The notes beneath the pieces were generated by a model. It saw nothing but the letters and a program-made list of their open reading frames with translations. It was not told the DNA's origin and did no database searches. A DNA stretch of 64,000 bases from Azospirillum brasilense (lineage in GTDB: Bacteria; Pseudomonadota; Alphaproteobacteria; Azospirillales; Azospirillaceae), in NCBI RefSeq assembly GCF_022023855.1, contig NZ_CP059449.1, forward strand, positions 2,402,001 to 2,466,000. The letters run 5' to 3'. Made by a program: the position numbers and the translations under genes. This document shows positions 17,642 through 28,954 of this stretch, piece by piece. Positions within the stretch are counted from its first letter, which is position 1. Every line of letters begins with the position of its first letter.

Positions 17642-17671
17642 TTGACCGGATAGGACGATGCCCCCCTATCC
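17642..17671 (+). promoter_or_regulatory. Candidate promoter and operator of the cox-like operon
   Basis: TTGACC (17642-17647) is spaced 18 nt from CTATCC (17666-17671), like an alphaproteobacterial sigma70 promoter. An inverted repeat GGATAGG (17648-17654) / CCTATCC (17665-17671) fills the spacer and covers the -10, a typical repressor site. It lies in the 318-nt divergent region; predicted leader is about 105 nt. Confidence 0.4.
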
Positions 17672-17784
17672 TTGTTCCGGTTGGTCCTGAACCACACTTT
17701 ATCCCGCAGATTTGGAAGAGCCGTCGAACGAAGCGTCGCGAAGGTCGGGGCAACAGAACGTCACCAACAATGGGAGGACAGCGG

Positions 17785-18282
<498 letters not shown>

Positions 18283-18318
18283 CGGTCGGAAAAAGGCTCT
18301 CATGGGAGGAACACGAAG

Positions 18319-20709
<2,391 letters not shown>

Positions 20710-20724
20710 GAGGGAGGAGACATC

Positions 20725-21519
20725 ATGTACGCCTTCACCTATCACCGCCCCAAGAGCGTCGCCGACGCCGTCGCCCTGCTCGGCCAGTTCGAGGACCCGA
20801 AGCTGCTGGGCGGCGGGCAGACGCTCCTGCCGACGCTCAAGCAGCGCCTCGCCCGGCCGAGCGATCTGATCGACCTCGGCCAGATCCCGGAGCTTCAGGG
20901 CATCCGGGAGGAGACCGGCGGCCTGACGGTCGGCGCCTTTACCCGCCACGCTGAGGTCGCCCATTCCGAGACGGTGCAGCGCGTCATCCCGGCGCTGGCC
21001 AGCCTCGCCGAGGGCATCGGCGACCGGCAGGTGCGCAACATGGGCACGCTCGGCGGGTCGATCTGCAACGCCGACCCCTCCGCCGACTACCCCGCCGCGG
21101 TCGTCGCGCTGAAGGCCACGGTGCGGACCGACCGGCGGGAGATCGCGGGCGACGACTTCTTCACCGGCATGTTCGAGACGGCGCTGGAGCCCGGCGAGAT
21201 CGTCACCGCCGTGCATTTCCGGAAGCCCGACAAGGCCGCCTACGCCAAGTTCCGCAATCCGGCCAGCCGCTACGCCATCGTCGGCGTCTTCGTGGCCGTG
21301 TTTGGGAGCGAGGTGCGCGTGGCGGTGACCGGCGCCGGCCCGTCCGTCTTCCGGGCGGAGGACATGGAGGCGGCGCTGGCCCAGGACTTCCGCGCCGACG
21401 CCCTGAACGGCGCGTCGGTGTCGGCGGCCGGGCTTAACGCCGACATCCACGCCAGCGCCGACTACCGCGCCCATCTTGTGCGGGTGATGGCGCGGCGCGC
21501 GGTGGAGGCGTGTGGGTAA
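20725..21519 (+). CDS. coxM: Molybdenum hydroxylase FAD-binding subunit (CoxM-like)
   Basis: 264-aa flavoprotein subunit that hands electrons to the respiratory chain. FAD motifs [17 protein letters not shown] (about 32-48) and [20 protein letters not shown] (about 107-126) are intact; the C-terminal CO-dehydrogenase flavoprotein domain contains [20 protein letters not shown]. The ribosome site AGAGGGAGGAG is among the strongest in the operon. It closes the structural trio S-L-M; an inverted pair of repeat elements separates it from the maturation genes, which may lower their expression. Confidence 0.93.
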   Translation: MYAFTYHRPKSVADAVALLGQFEDPKLLGGGQTLLPTLKQRLARPSDLIDLGQIPELQGIREETGGLTVGAFTRHAEVAHSETVQRVIPALASLAEGIGDRQVRNMGTLGGSICNADPSADYPAAVVALKATVRTDRREIAGDDFFTGMFETALEPGEIVTAVHFRKPDKAAYAKFRNPASRYAIVGVFVAVFGSEVRVAVTGAGPSVFRAEDMEAALAQDFRADALNGASVSAAGLNADIHASADYRAHLVRVMARRAVEACG

Positions 21520-21540
21520 AAGTCCCATTACCTTGAAAGT

Positions 21541-21657
21541 CCCCTCTCCCCTCCGGGGAGAGGGTTAGGGTGAGGGGGTTGCGCTTGTGCCGGACTTCCC
21601 ATAAGCGCCCCCCTCACCGGCCCTCCGGGCCACCCTCTCCTCCAGAGGGGAGAGGGC
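21541..21657. repeat. Inverted pair of REP-like palindromic elements
   Basis: Copy one has a perfect 10-bp hairpin CCCTCTCCCC/GGGGAGAGGG (21542-21551, 21555-21564) followed by TTAGGGTGAGGGGG. Copy two (about 21606-21657) is the same element in reverse: CCCCCCTCACC, an inner GGCCCTCCGGGCC palindrome, CCCTCTCC and GGGAGAGGG. This CTCTCCCC/TTAGGGTGAGGG type is a widespread dispersed extragenic repeat. It lies between coxM and the MoxR gene. Confidence 0.85.
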
Positions 21658-21687
21658 TACCGCACCCTGCAAGGCGTTCCGCTCACC

Positions 21688-22611
21688 ATGCCCAACACCC
21701 TCCCCGCCTCCGTCGATGACACGCTGGACCTGCTGCGGCGGGGGAACTACGTCGCCGACCGCTCGCTGGCAACGGCGCTGTACCTCGCCTTGAAGCTGCG
21801 GCGTCCGCTGTTTCTGGAGGGCGAGGCCGGGGTCGGCAAGACCGAGATCGCCAAGGTGCTGTCCGCCACGCTGGGCCGGCGCCTGCTGCGGCTGCAATGC
21901 TACGAGGGGCTGGACGTCGCCGCGGCGGTCTACGAGTGGAACTACGCCCGGCAGATGATGGAAATCCGGCTGGCCGAGGCGTCGGGCGACCGCGACCGGG
22001 ACGCGCTCGCCGCCGACCTTTTCTCCGAACGCTTCCTCATCAAGCGCCCGCTGCTCCAGGCGTTGGAGCCCGATCCGGCCGGCGCGCCCGTCCTGCTGAT
22101 CGACGAACTGGACCGCACCGACGAGCCGTTCGAGGCCTATCTCCTCGAAATCCTTTCCGACTTCCAGGTCTCGATCCCGGAGTTCGGCACGGTCACGGCG
22201 CCGGAGCCGCCCATCGTCATCCTGACCTCCAACCGCACCCGCGAGATTCACGACGCTCTGAAGCGGCGCTGCTTCTACCACTGGGTCGATTACCCCAACG
22301 CCGAGCGCGAGCGCGCCATCCTGGCGGTGAAGGCGCCGAACGCCGACGCCCGGCTGGCCGCCCAGGTGGTCGGCGTCGTGCAGAGCCTGCGCGGGATGGA
22401 CCTCTACAAGGCGCCGGGCGTGGCGGAGACTCTGGACTGGGCGCAGGCATTGGTGGAACTGAACCAGCTGGAACTTGAGCCCTCGGTCATCAACGACACG
22501 CTGGGCACGCTGCTGAAGTACCAGGACGACATCGCCCGCATCCAGGGCAGCGAGGCCGCGCGCATCCTGGCTCAGGTCAAGACGGAACTTGCCGCCTCCA
22601 CGGCGCGGTGA
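21688..22611 (+). CDS. coxD: MoxR-family AAA+ ATPase (CoxD-like)
   Basis: 307-aa ATPase with Walker A GEAGVGKTEI (about residue 51), Walker B VLLIDELDRTDE, sensor 1 ILTSNRTREIHDALKRRCFY with the arginine finger, and a C-terminal lid ending KTELAAS. MoxR-type ATPases act with VWA partners in metal-cofactor insertion; CoxD and CoxE assemble the CODH centre in Oligotropha. Here the VWA gene starts 6 nt downstream. Role as maturation chaperone is inferred from family and operon position. Confidence 0.9.
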   Translation: MPNTLPASVDDTLDLLRRGNYVADRSLATALYLALKLRRPLFLEGEAGVGKTEIAKVLSATLGRRLLRLQCYEGLDVAAAVYEWNYARQMMEIRLAEASGDRDRDALAADLFSERFLIKRPLLQALEPDPAGAPVLLIDELDRTDEPFEAYLLEILSDFQVSIPEFGTVTAPEPPIVILTSNRTREIHDALKRRCFYHWVDYPNAERERAILAVKAPNADARLAAQVVGVVQSLRGMDLYKAPGVAETLDWAQALVELNQLELEPSVINDTLGTLLKYQDDIARIQGSEAARILAQVKTELAASTAR

Positions 22612-22617
22612 GCGGCC

Positions 22618-23817
22618 ATGCAAGGCGGCCTCGCCATCAACCTGATGCATTTCGCCCGCGCGCTGAGGGCTGCGGGGCTGCCGGTCGGGCCGGGCAAGCT
22701 GCTCCAGGCTGTCGAGGCGGTGGAGGCCGTGGGGATTGGCAACCGTGCGGACTTCTATTGGGCGCTGCACGCCGTCTTCGTGAACCGGCGCGACCAGCGC
22801 GAGGTCTTCGATCAGGCCTTCCACGTCTTCTGGCGCAACCCGGACATCCTGAAGCGGATGATAGGGCTGATGCTGCCGACCATCCGCACGGAGTCCCCGG
22901 ACGCCCAGGACCCGCTGTCCCGCCGCGTCGCCGACGCGCTGCGCGGCACCGCGCCGGAGGCCGAGGGGCCCGAGAAGTCGGAGATCGAGGTGGACGCCGC
23001 CTTCACCGTTTCGGCCCAGGAACGGTTGCAGGAGAAGGATTTCGAGAAAATGTCGGCGGCGGAGATGGCCGAGGCCAAGCGGATGCTCGCCCGCATCGCC
23101 CTGCCGGTGGCCGAGGTGACGATCCGCCGCCACCGCCCCGACCCGCGGGGGCCGCGCGCGGACCCGCGGGCGACGCTGCGGCGGATGCTGCGCTCCGGTG
23201 GCGATCTCGCCGATCTGGCGCGGCGCAGCCGCCGCACGCGGCCGCCGCCGCTGGTGGTGCTGTGCGACATCTCCGGTTCCATGACGCGCTATTCGCGGAT
23301 GCTGCTGCATTTCATGCACGCGGTCAGCAACGACCGCGACCGGGTGCACAGCTTCGTCTTCGGCACCCGCCTGACCAACATCACCCGCCATCTGCGGCAC
23401 AAGGACGTGGACGTGGCGCTGGACGCCGTGTCGGCGGCGGTGGCCGACTGGTCGGGCGGAACGCGCATCGGCACGGCGCTGCACGCCTTCAACCGGACCT
23501 GGGCGCGCCGGGTGCTCGGCCAGGGCGCGGTGGTTCTGCTCATCAGCGACGGGCTGGACCGGGATGCCGGCGAGGGGCTTGCGGCGGAGGCCGAACGGCT
23601 GCACAAGAGCTGCCGCCGTCTGGTCTGGCTGAACCCGCTCTTGCGGTGGGAAGGGTTCGCACCAAAATCCAGCGGTATCCGGGCCTTGTTGCCGCATGTG
23701 GACGACTTCCGCCCGGTCCACAACCTGAACAGTCTGGCCGGGCTCGCCGACGCGCTGAACCGCGACGGGCCGCGACGGGCCGAAAGCCTGCGCAAGTGGC
23801 TGAAGGAGGCCGCATGA
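22618..23817 (+). CDS. coxE: VWA-domain protein, CoxE-like maturation factor
   Basis: 399 aa. An N-terminal helical region (INLMHFARALRAAGLPVGPG) and an acidic linker precede the VWA domain, whose MIDAS motif VVLCDISGSMTRYSRM sits near residue 220 with the conserved FGTRLTNITRHL and GGTRIGTALHAFN. It is the expected partner of the MoxR ATPase for loading the molybdenum hydroxylase centre. Six nt after the ATPase gene and overlapping the next start (ATGA), it is tightly coupled. The two genes are a characteristic pair wherever CoxL-type enzymes occur. Confidence 0.9.
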   Translation: MQGGLAINLMHFARALRAAGLPVGPGKLLQAVEAVEAVGIGNRADFYWALHAVFVNRRDQREVFDQAFHVFWRNPDILKRMIGLMLPTIRTESPDAQDPLSRRVADALRGTAPEAEGPEKSEIEVDAAFTVSAQERLQEKDFEKMSAAEMAEAKRMLARIALPVAEVTIRRHRPDPRGPRADPRATLRRMLRSGGDLADLARRSRRTRPPPLVVLCDISGSMTRYSRMLLHFMHAVSNDRDRVHSFVFGTRLTNITRHLRHKDVDVALDAVSAAVADWSGGTRIGTALHAFNRTWARRVLGQGAVVLLISDGLDRDAGEGLAAEAERLHKSCRRLVWLNPLLRWEGFAPKSSGIRALLPHVDDFRPVHNLNSLAGLADALNRDGPRRAESLRKWLKEAA

Positions 23818-24128
23818 AGGACGATATTCTGGAGCAGGCCGCGGGCTGGCGCGCGGAGGGCCGCAAGGTGGCCCTGGCGACGGTGGTCGCCACCTGGGGG
23901 TCCTCCCCCCGTCCGGTGGGCAGCCAGATGGCGGTGGATGACGCCGGTTCGATGATCGGCTCTGTCTCCGGCGGCTGCATCGAGGGGGCCGTGGTGCACG
24001 AGGCGCGCAAGACCATGGAGGATGGCGAGCCCCGGATGATTTCGTTCGGGGTCAGCAACGAAATGGCCTGGGAGGTCGGGCTGGCCTGCGGCGGCCGGGT
24101 GCAGGTTTATGTCGAGGCTGTGGAATGA
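23814..24128 (+). CDS. XdhC/CoxI N-terminal domain protein (short half)
   Basis: 104 aa, matching only the XdhC_CoxI domain: GSSPRPVGSQMAVDDAG, GSVSGGCIEGAVVHEARK and CGGRVQVYVEAVE. In one-piece XdhC proteins this domain precedes a Rossmann domain; here the Rossmann part is the next separate gene, overlapping by ATGA. XdhC-type factors bind MCD or Mo-cofactor and sulfurate it before insertion. The start ATG overlaps the coxE stop. This split form is known in cox operons (CoxF/CoxI type). Confidence 0.88.
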   Translation: MKDDILEQAAGWRAEGRKVALATVVATWGSSPRPVGSQMAVDDAGSMIGSVSGGCIEGAVVHEARKTMEDGEPRMISFGVSNEMAWEVGLACGGRVQVYVEAVE

Positions 24129-24841
24129 AGCGCGACATCACCGAACGGCTGCTGGCCGCCCGCAAGGCCGGGCGTCCCGTGGCCCTGGTCACCGACCTCG
24201 GCACCGGTCTGCAGACTCTCGTCTACGAGGACGCCATCCACGGCGGCTTCGGGCTTGAGGACGACCTTCTGGAGGAGGTGCGGGAGCGGCTGCGCCAGGA
24301 TCGTTCCGGCCTCGTCAGCGATTTGGAGGATGAGGAGGACGGCGTCCAGCTCTTCGTCCAGACCCACAACCCGCCGCTGCGCCTGCTGGTGGTCGGCGCC
24401 GTGCACATCGCCCAGGCGCTGGCCCCCCTTGCCGCGCTGACCGGCTACGCCGTCACGGTGATCGACCCGCGCGGCTCCTTCGCCACGGAATCGCGCTTTC
24501 CCGGCGTTTCCCTGCACGATTCCTGGCCGGACGAGGCGCTGTCCGCCCTGGCGATCGACAACCGCACCGCCGTGGTGACCCTGACCCACGACCCCAAGCT
24601 GGACGACCCGGCGCTGCTGGTGGCGCTGCGCTCCCCGGCCTTCTACGTCGGGTCGCTCGGCAGCAAGCGCACCCACGCCAAGCGGCTGGAGCGGCTGAAG
24701 GAGCAGGGCGTGACCGACGCGGAGCTGGCGCGCATCCACGCCCCGGTCGGGCTGGACATTGGCGCCGTGACCCCGGCGGAAATCGCCCTATCGGTCATGG
24801 CCCAGATCACCGCCGTGCGGCGCAAGGCCGGCGCGGCCTGA
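24125..24841 (+). CDS. XdhC Rossmann-domain protein (second half)
   Basis: 238 aa. A short N-terminal XdhC-like stretch (ERLLAARKAGRPVALVTDLG) is followed by a Rossmann fold LRLLVVGAVHIAQALAPLAA and the XdhC C-terminal signature YVGSLGSKRTHAKRLERLKE, IHAPVGLDIGAVTPAEIALS. Works with the preceding short XdhC half in cofactor sulfuration or delivery, by family. It overlaps the preceding stop and precedes the mocA-type fusion by 15 nt, completing a maturation set coxD-E-xdhC1-xdhC2-mocA. Confidence 0.9.
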   Translation: MKRDITERLLAARKAGRPVALVTDLGTGLQTLVYEDAIHGGFGLEDDLLEEVRERLRQDRSGLVSDLEDEEDGVQLFVQTHNPPLRLLVVGAVHIAQALAPLAALTGYAVTVIDPRGSFATESRFPGVSLHDSWPDEALSALAIDNRTAVVTLTHDPKLDDPALLVALRSPAFYVGSLGSKRTHAKRLERLKEQGVTDAELARIHAPVGLDIGAVTPAEIALSVMAQITAVRRKAGAA

Positions 24842-24856
24842 CAGGAGTTCATCACC

Positions 24857-26467
24857 ATGTTTTTCGGCCCGCTGCCCCTGCGGGAGCTGGAGGGCGCCAT
24901 CCTGGCGCATTCGGTCCGCCGCGGCTCCGTCAGCTTCAAGAAGGGCCGCATCCTCAGCGCTGAGGACGTGACGGCGCTGCGCGACGCCGGCTTCACCACG
25001 GTGACCGCCGCCAAGCCCGGTCCTGACGATGTGGGCGAGGACGCGGCGGCGGCCCGCATCGCCGCCGCCCTGAAGGGGCAGGAGATCACGGTGGGCGCCG
25101 CCTTCACCGGCCGCGTCAACCTGTTCGCGGAGTCGCGCGGCCTGTTCGTTCCGGATGTCGAACGGATCAACGCGCTGAACCTCATCGACGAAAGCGTAAC
25201 GGTCGCCACCCTGCCCGCCTTCGCGCCGGTCGAGCCCGGCCAGATGGTCGCCACGGTCAAGATCATCCCCTTCGCCGCCCCCCGCGGTGCCGTGGAAGGG
25301 GCGGAGGTCGAGGCGTCGGCCGGGATGCCGGCGCTGCGCGTCGCCCCCTTCCGTCCGCTGACCGCTGCGCTGATCCAGACCCGCCTGCCCGGCGTGAAGG
25401 ACAGCGTCCTCGACAAGACCGTGGCGGTGACGCGGGACCGTCTGGAGGCGATGGGCGGGCGGCTGGTCCGCGATTCGCGCTGCTACCACGGCGAGGCGGC
25501 TCTTGCCGACGCCATCGCGGCGGCGGGGCGCGTCGACCTGCTGCTGATCGCCGGGGCCTCGGCCATCACCGACCGGCGCGATGTGCTGCCGGCGGGCATC
25601 GAGCGGGCGGGCGGCGTGATCGAGCATTTTGGCATGCCGGTCGACCCCGGCAACCTGCTGCTGATCGCTCGTATCGGGGAGACGCCGGTGCTCGGCCTGC
25701 CCGGCTGCGCACGGTCGCCCAAGCTGAACGGCTTCGACTGGGTGCTCCAGCGCATCGCCGCGGGGATCCCGGTGACGCGGGCCGACGTCATGCGCATGGG
25801 CGTGGGCGGTCTGCTGGCCGAGATCCCCAGCCGGCCCCTGCCCCGCGCCGGCGCCGTCGCGGTGGAGCCGCCGCGCGCGCCGCGCATCGCCGCGCTGGTG
25901 CTCGCCGCCGGGCGATCGAGCCGGATGGGCGGCAGCAACAAGCTGCTCGCCGATGTCGGTGGGGAGCCGCTGGTCGTCCGCACGATCGAATCGGTGCTGG
26001 CCTCGCAGGCCAAGCCGGTGGTGGTGGTGACCGGCCACATGGCGGAGGCGGTGTCCGCCCCGCTCGCCGGGCGCCCGCTGACCATCGTCCACAACCCGTC
26101 CTTCGCCGACGGGCTCAGCGCCTCGCTGCGCGCCGGGCTGGCCGCTCTGCCGGCGGATGTCGACGGTGTGGTGGTGTGCCTCGGCGACATGCCGCGGGTC
26201 ACGCCGCAGGCCATCGACCGGCTGATCGCCGCCTACAACCCGCTGGAGGGCCGGACCGTCTGCGTTCCGACCGTCCATGGCAAGCGCGGCAACCCGGTCC
26301 TGTGGGACCGTGGCTTCTTCGCGGAGATGGCGAAGCTGAGCGGCGACGCCGGGGCCAAGACCCTGCTGGCCACCCACGCCGATCAGGTGGTCGAGGTGCC
26401 GGTGGAGGACGGCGGCATCCTCTACGACGTGGACACGCCGGAACTGCTGGCGGAACTGCGCGGCTAA
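24857..26467 (+). CDS. mocA: Molybdopterin-binding domain fused to molybdenum cofactor cytidylyltransferase (MocA-like)
   Basis: 536-aa two-domain protein. Residues 1 to about 330 resemble a MoeA/MogA-type molybdopterin-binding domain (VRRGSVSFKKGRILSAEDV, LLIAGASAITDRRDVLPAGI, PGNLLLIARIGETPVLGLPG). From about residue 347 a nucleotidyltransferase follows: ALVLAAGRSSRMGGSNKLLA, VVVCLGDMPRVTPQAIDRLI and GKRGNPVLWDRGFF, as in MocA, which makes the cytosine dinucleotide cofactor used by CoxL-type enzymes. The fusion probably channels Mo-cofactor to CTP transfer. Last gene of the operon; convergent with the amidotransferase gene, 3 nt between stops. Confidence 0.9.
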   Translation: MFFGPLPLRELEGAILAHSVRRGSVSFKKGRILSAEDVTALRDAGFTTVTAAKPGPDDVGEDAAAARIAAALKGQEITVGAAFTGRVNLFAESRGLFVPDVERINALNLIDESVTVATLPAFAPVEPGQMVATVKIIPFAAPRGAVEGAEVEASAGMPALRVAPFRPLTAALIQTRLPGVKDSVLDKTVAVTRDRLEAMGGRLVRDSRCYHGEAALADAIAAAGRVDLLLIAGASAITDRRDVLPAGIERAGGVIEHFGMPVDPGNLLLIARIGETPVLGLPGCARSPKLNGFDWVLQRIAAGIPVTRADVMRMGVGGLLAEIPSRPLPRAGAVAVEPPRAPRIAALVLAAGRSSRMGGSNKLLADVGGEPLVVRTIESVLASQAKPVVVVTGHMAEAVSAPLAGRPLTIVHNPSFADGLSASLRAGLAALPADVDGVVVCLGDMPRVTPQAIDRLIAAYNPLEGRTVCVPTVHGKRGNPVLWDRGFFAEMAKLSGDAGAKTLLATHADQVVEVPVEDGGILYDVDTPELLAELRG

Positions 26468-26470
26468 CGT

Positions 26471-27184
26471 TCAGGCCGCCCGTTCGATCATCAGATCCAG
26501 CCAGCGGCGGGAGATCGTCCGGGCGACCACCTCGGCGGCGGGCAGGTGCCGCTCCAGCGCGGCGTCCAGCCCGTCGAGGACGGCCCGGTTGCGCTCCCGC
26601 GAGTCGACGCCGAACTTCTCCGCCCAGCCGCGGACGATGGCGGCGTCGGCCTCCGGGTGGAACTGGAAGGCGTAGAGATTGCGGCCGAGCCGGAAGGCCT
26701 GACGCATGCAGGCTTCGCTCCAGGCCAGGGGCACGGCACCCTCGGGGAACTCGAAGGTGTCGTAGTGCCACTGCACCATGCGCAGTTCCGGCGCCAGCCC
26801 GCCGAGCAGCGGATCGTCCGAAGCGGCATTGAACAGCCGGACCGCGCCCACGCCGATCTCCGCCACCGAATGGCGGTAGACGCGGGCGCCGAAGGCACGG
26901 GCGGCCAACTGCGCCCCAAGGCAGATGCCCATCACCGGTCGCTCTTCCGCCGCGAAGGCGCGGATCAGTTCCATGACCTGCGGAAAGTGCGGCCCCTGCG
27001 CGTCGTTCCAGGCGTCCTGCGGTCCGCCGAGAACCAGCAGCCCGTGATAGCCCTCCGGCGTGGCGGGGAGCGCTTCCCCTTCGTCCGCGGCGACGGTGAC
27101 CAGCGTCGCGCCGAACTCGGCCAGCGCGTCCCCGACGAGTCCGGCGGGGGCGTTTCGGTTGTTCTGAACGACCAGGATGCGCAT
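26471..27184 (-). CDS. Class I glutamine amidotransferase-like protein
   Basis: 237-aa stand-alone amidotransferase. Nucleophile motif PVMGICLGAQLAARAFGARV (Cys near residue 84) and the His-Glu pair in FQFHPEADAAIVRGW are intact; VLGGPQDAWNDAQG and HYDTFEFPEGAVPLAWS fit the GMP-synthase-like GATase group, which includes gamma-glutamyl hydrolases of unknown substrate. Cytoplasmic. It stands alone, divergent from the 5'-nucleotidase gene over 155 nt and convergent with mocA. Confidence 0.88.
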   Translation of the reverse strand: MRILVVQNNRNAPAGLVGDALAEFGATLVTVAADEGEALPATPEGYHGLLVLGGPQDAWNDAQGPHFPQVMELIRAFAAEERPVMGICLGAQLAARAFGARVYRHSVAEIGVGAVRLFNAASDDPLLGGLAPELRMVQWHYDTFEFPEGAVPLAWSEACMRQAFRLGRNLYAFQFHPEADAAIVRGWAEKFGVDSRERNRAVLDGLDAALERHLPAAEVVARTISRRWLDLMIERAA

Positions 27185-27339
27185 GGAGAGACCACGTCGG
27201 TGAAAGCGGATGCCCCGTTCATGAGCGGCAGAGGCGGCGAAATCAAGCGGTGCAAGGCGGCTATGCGCCGCGCCGCAGGACGGCGTACAGTGCGAAGACG
27301 CGAAGGAAGCCTTTCAACTTCCCCAGGGAGACGAGATCG

Positions 27340-28875
27340 ATGCTGACCCGGATTCGCACGCTGGCGGGGGCCGCCGCCCTTGCCGGCACCCTGCTTTTCC
27401 CTGCGACCCTGCTTTTCTCAGCACCTGCCGCCGCGCAGAACGGCACGGTGACCTTCCTGCACTTCAACGACATTTACGAGATTTCCCCGGTGAAGGGCCG
27501 CGGCGGCTTCGCCCCCCTGATGACGGTGCTGAAGGCGGAGCGGGAGCGCAGCGCCGGGGCGCTGACGACGGTCGGCGGTGATTTCCTCTCCCCGTCCCTG
27601 CTCTCCGGGACGACCCGGGGCGCGCAGATGCCCGACTTGTTCAACGCCATGGGCGTGGACGTCGTCGGCTTCGGGAACCACGAGTTCGACTTCGGCACGG
27701 AGGTGCTGAAGGCCCGCATCGCCGAATCGAAATTCCCTTGGGTCGGCACCAACATCGCCGGGCCGGACGCCAAACCGCTTCCCGGTTCGGTCGCCACCTG
27801 GACGAAGACGGTCGGCGACATCAAGGTCGGATTCCTCGGCGTCCTGACCCCGGAAACCGCGCAGTTGTCCAGCGGCGGGGCGGAGGCGACCTTCACCAAC
27901 GTGCAAGCCGCCGCAGCCCTGGCGGTGAAGGCGCTGCGCGACGAGGGAGCGAACGTCGTCGTGGCGCTGACCCACCAGACCATCGCAGAAGACCGCGATC
28001 TGGCCGTCAAGGTGAAGGGCATCGACCTCCTTCTGGGCGGTCACGACCATGACCCGATCAGCTTCTATGAAGGTTCGACCCTGATCCTGAAGGCCGGGGC
28101 GGACGGCCATTATCTCGGCGTCATCGATCTGGCGGTCAGCACCAAAGCCACCGACAAGGAGCCGGCGACCACCGTCGCTCCAGCCGGCTGGCGCTTCGTC
28201 AGCACCGCCGGAGTGGCCCCGGACGCAGAGGTCGGAGCGCTGGTCAAACGCTACACCGACCAGCTCGACACCACGCTGGCCGGGGTGATCGGGCGGACGG
28301 AAAGCGACCTGGACAGCCGCAAGGACGTCGTCCGTTCGCAGGAAACGACGATGGGCAACCTGATCGCCGACGCGCTGCGCGACGGGCTGAAGGCCGACGT
28401 CGCCATCACCAACGGCGGCGGCATCCGCGCCGACACGCTGCACCCGGCGGGCAGTTCGCTGACCCGCAAGGACATCTTCGCGGAGATGCCCTTCGGCAAC
28501 GTCGCCGTGCTGACGCTGCTGTCCGGCGCCGATATTCTGGCCGCGCTGGAGCATGGCGTGTCGAAGGTGGAGGACAAGGCCGGGCGCTTCCCCCAGGTGT
28601 CGGGCCTGACCTTCACTTATGACGCGAGGCTGCCGTCCGGCACCCGCGTGACCGGCGTGACGGTGGGCGGCCAGCCGCTCGACCCCGCCAGGACCTACCG
28701 GGTGGCGACCAACGACTACATGCTGAAGGGCGGCGACGGCTACGCCGCGCTGACCCGCGGCCGGACGGTGGTGGACGCCTCCGGCGCCGTGCTGATGGCG
28801 ACGATGGTCATGGATTACGTGGAGGCGAAGAAGACGGTCGCCCCGAAGGTCGAAGGCCGCATCGTCGCGAAGTGA
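27340..28875 (+). CDS. Periplasmic 5'-nucleotidase / metallophosphatase
   Basis: 511 aa. Signal peptide (ALAGTLLFPATLLFSAPAAA) then a metallophosphatase domain: VTFLHFNDIYEI, VGFGNHEFDFGTEVLKARI, VVALTHQTIAEDRDLA and LLLGGHDHDPISF hold the two-metal ligands; the C-terminal 5'-nucleotidase domain shows TNGGGIRADTL and ATNDYMLKGGDGYAAL. It dephosphorylates nucleotides in the periplasm for phosphate and nucleoside recovery. ATG at 27340 preferred with AGGGAGACGAG upstream. Monocistronic as far as visible. Confidence 0.92.
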   Translation: MLTRIRTLAGAAALAGTLLFPATLLFSAPAAAQNGTVTFLHFNDIYEISPVKGRGGFAPLMTVLKAERERSAGALTTVGGDFLSPSLLSGTTRGAQMPDLFNAMGVDVVGFGNHEFDFGTEVLKARIAESKFPWVGTNIAGPDAKPLPGSVATWTKTVGDIKVGFLGVLTPETAQLSSGGAEATFTNVQAAAALAVKALRDEGANVVVALTHQTIAEDRDLAVKVKGIDLLLGGHDHDPISFYEGSTLILKAGADGHYLGVIDLAVSTKATDKEPATTVAPAGWRFVSTAGVAPDAEVGALVKRYTDQLDTTLAGVIGRTESDLDSRKDVVRSQETTMGNLIADALRDGLKADVAITNGGGIRADTLHPAGSSLTRKDIFAEMPFGNVAVLTLLSGADILAALEHGVSKVEDKAGRFPQVSGLTFTYDARLPSGTRVTGVTVGGQPLDPARTYRVATNDYMLKGGDGYAALTRGRTVVDASGAVLMATMVMDYVEAKKTVAPKVEGRIVAK

Positions 28876-28886
28876 CCGGCGCGCGC

Positions 28887-28925
28887 ACAAAAAAGAACGC
28901 CCCTGGACCGACTGGTCCGGGGGCG
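28887..28925 (-). terminator. Intrinsic terminator downstream of the phasin gene
   Basis: A 12-bp stem (28898-28909 with 28914-28925, one G-U pair, loop GACT) is followed on the minus strand by TTCTTTTTTG. It serves the phasin gene; there is no T tract on the plus side for the 5'-nucleotidase. Confidence 0.88.
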
Positions 28926-28954
28926 CAAGGCCAGGATGGATCGTTGGTGAAGCG

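Noticed and set aside
21565..23721. 718-aa minus-strand frame over moxR/coxE
   Set aside because: Opposite two clear maturation genes; no domain pattern.
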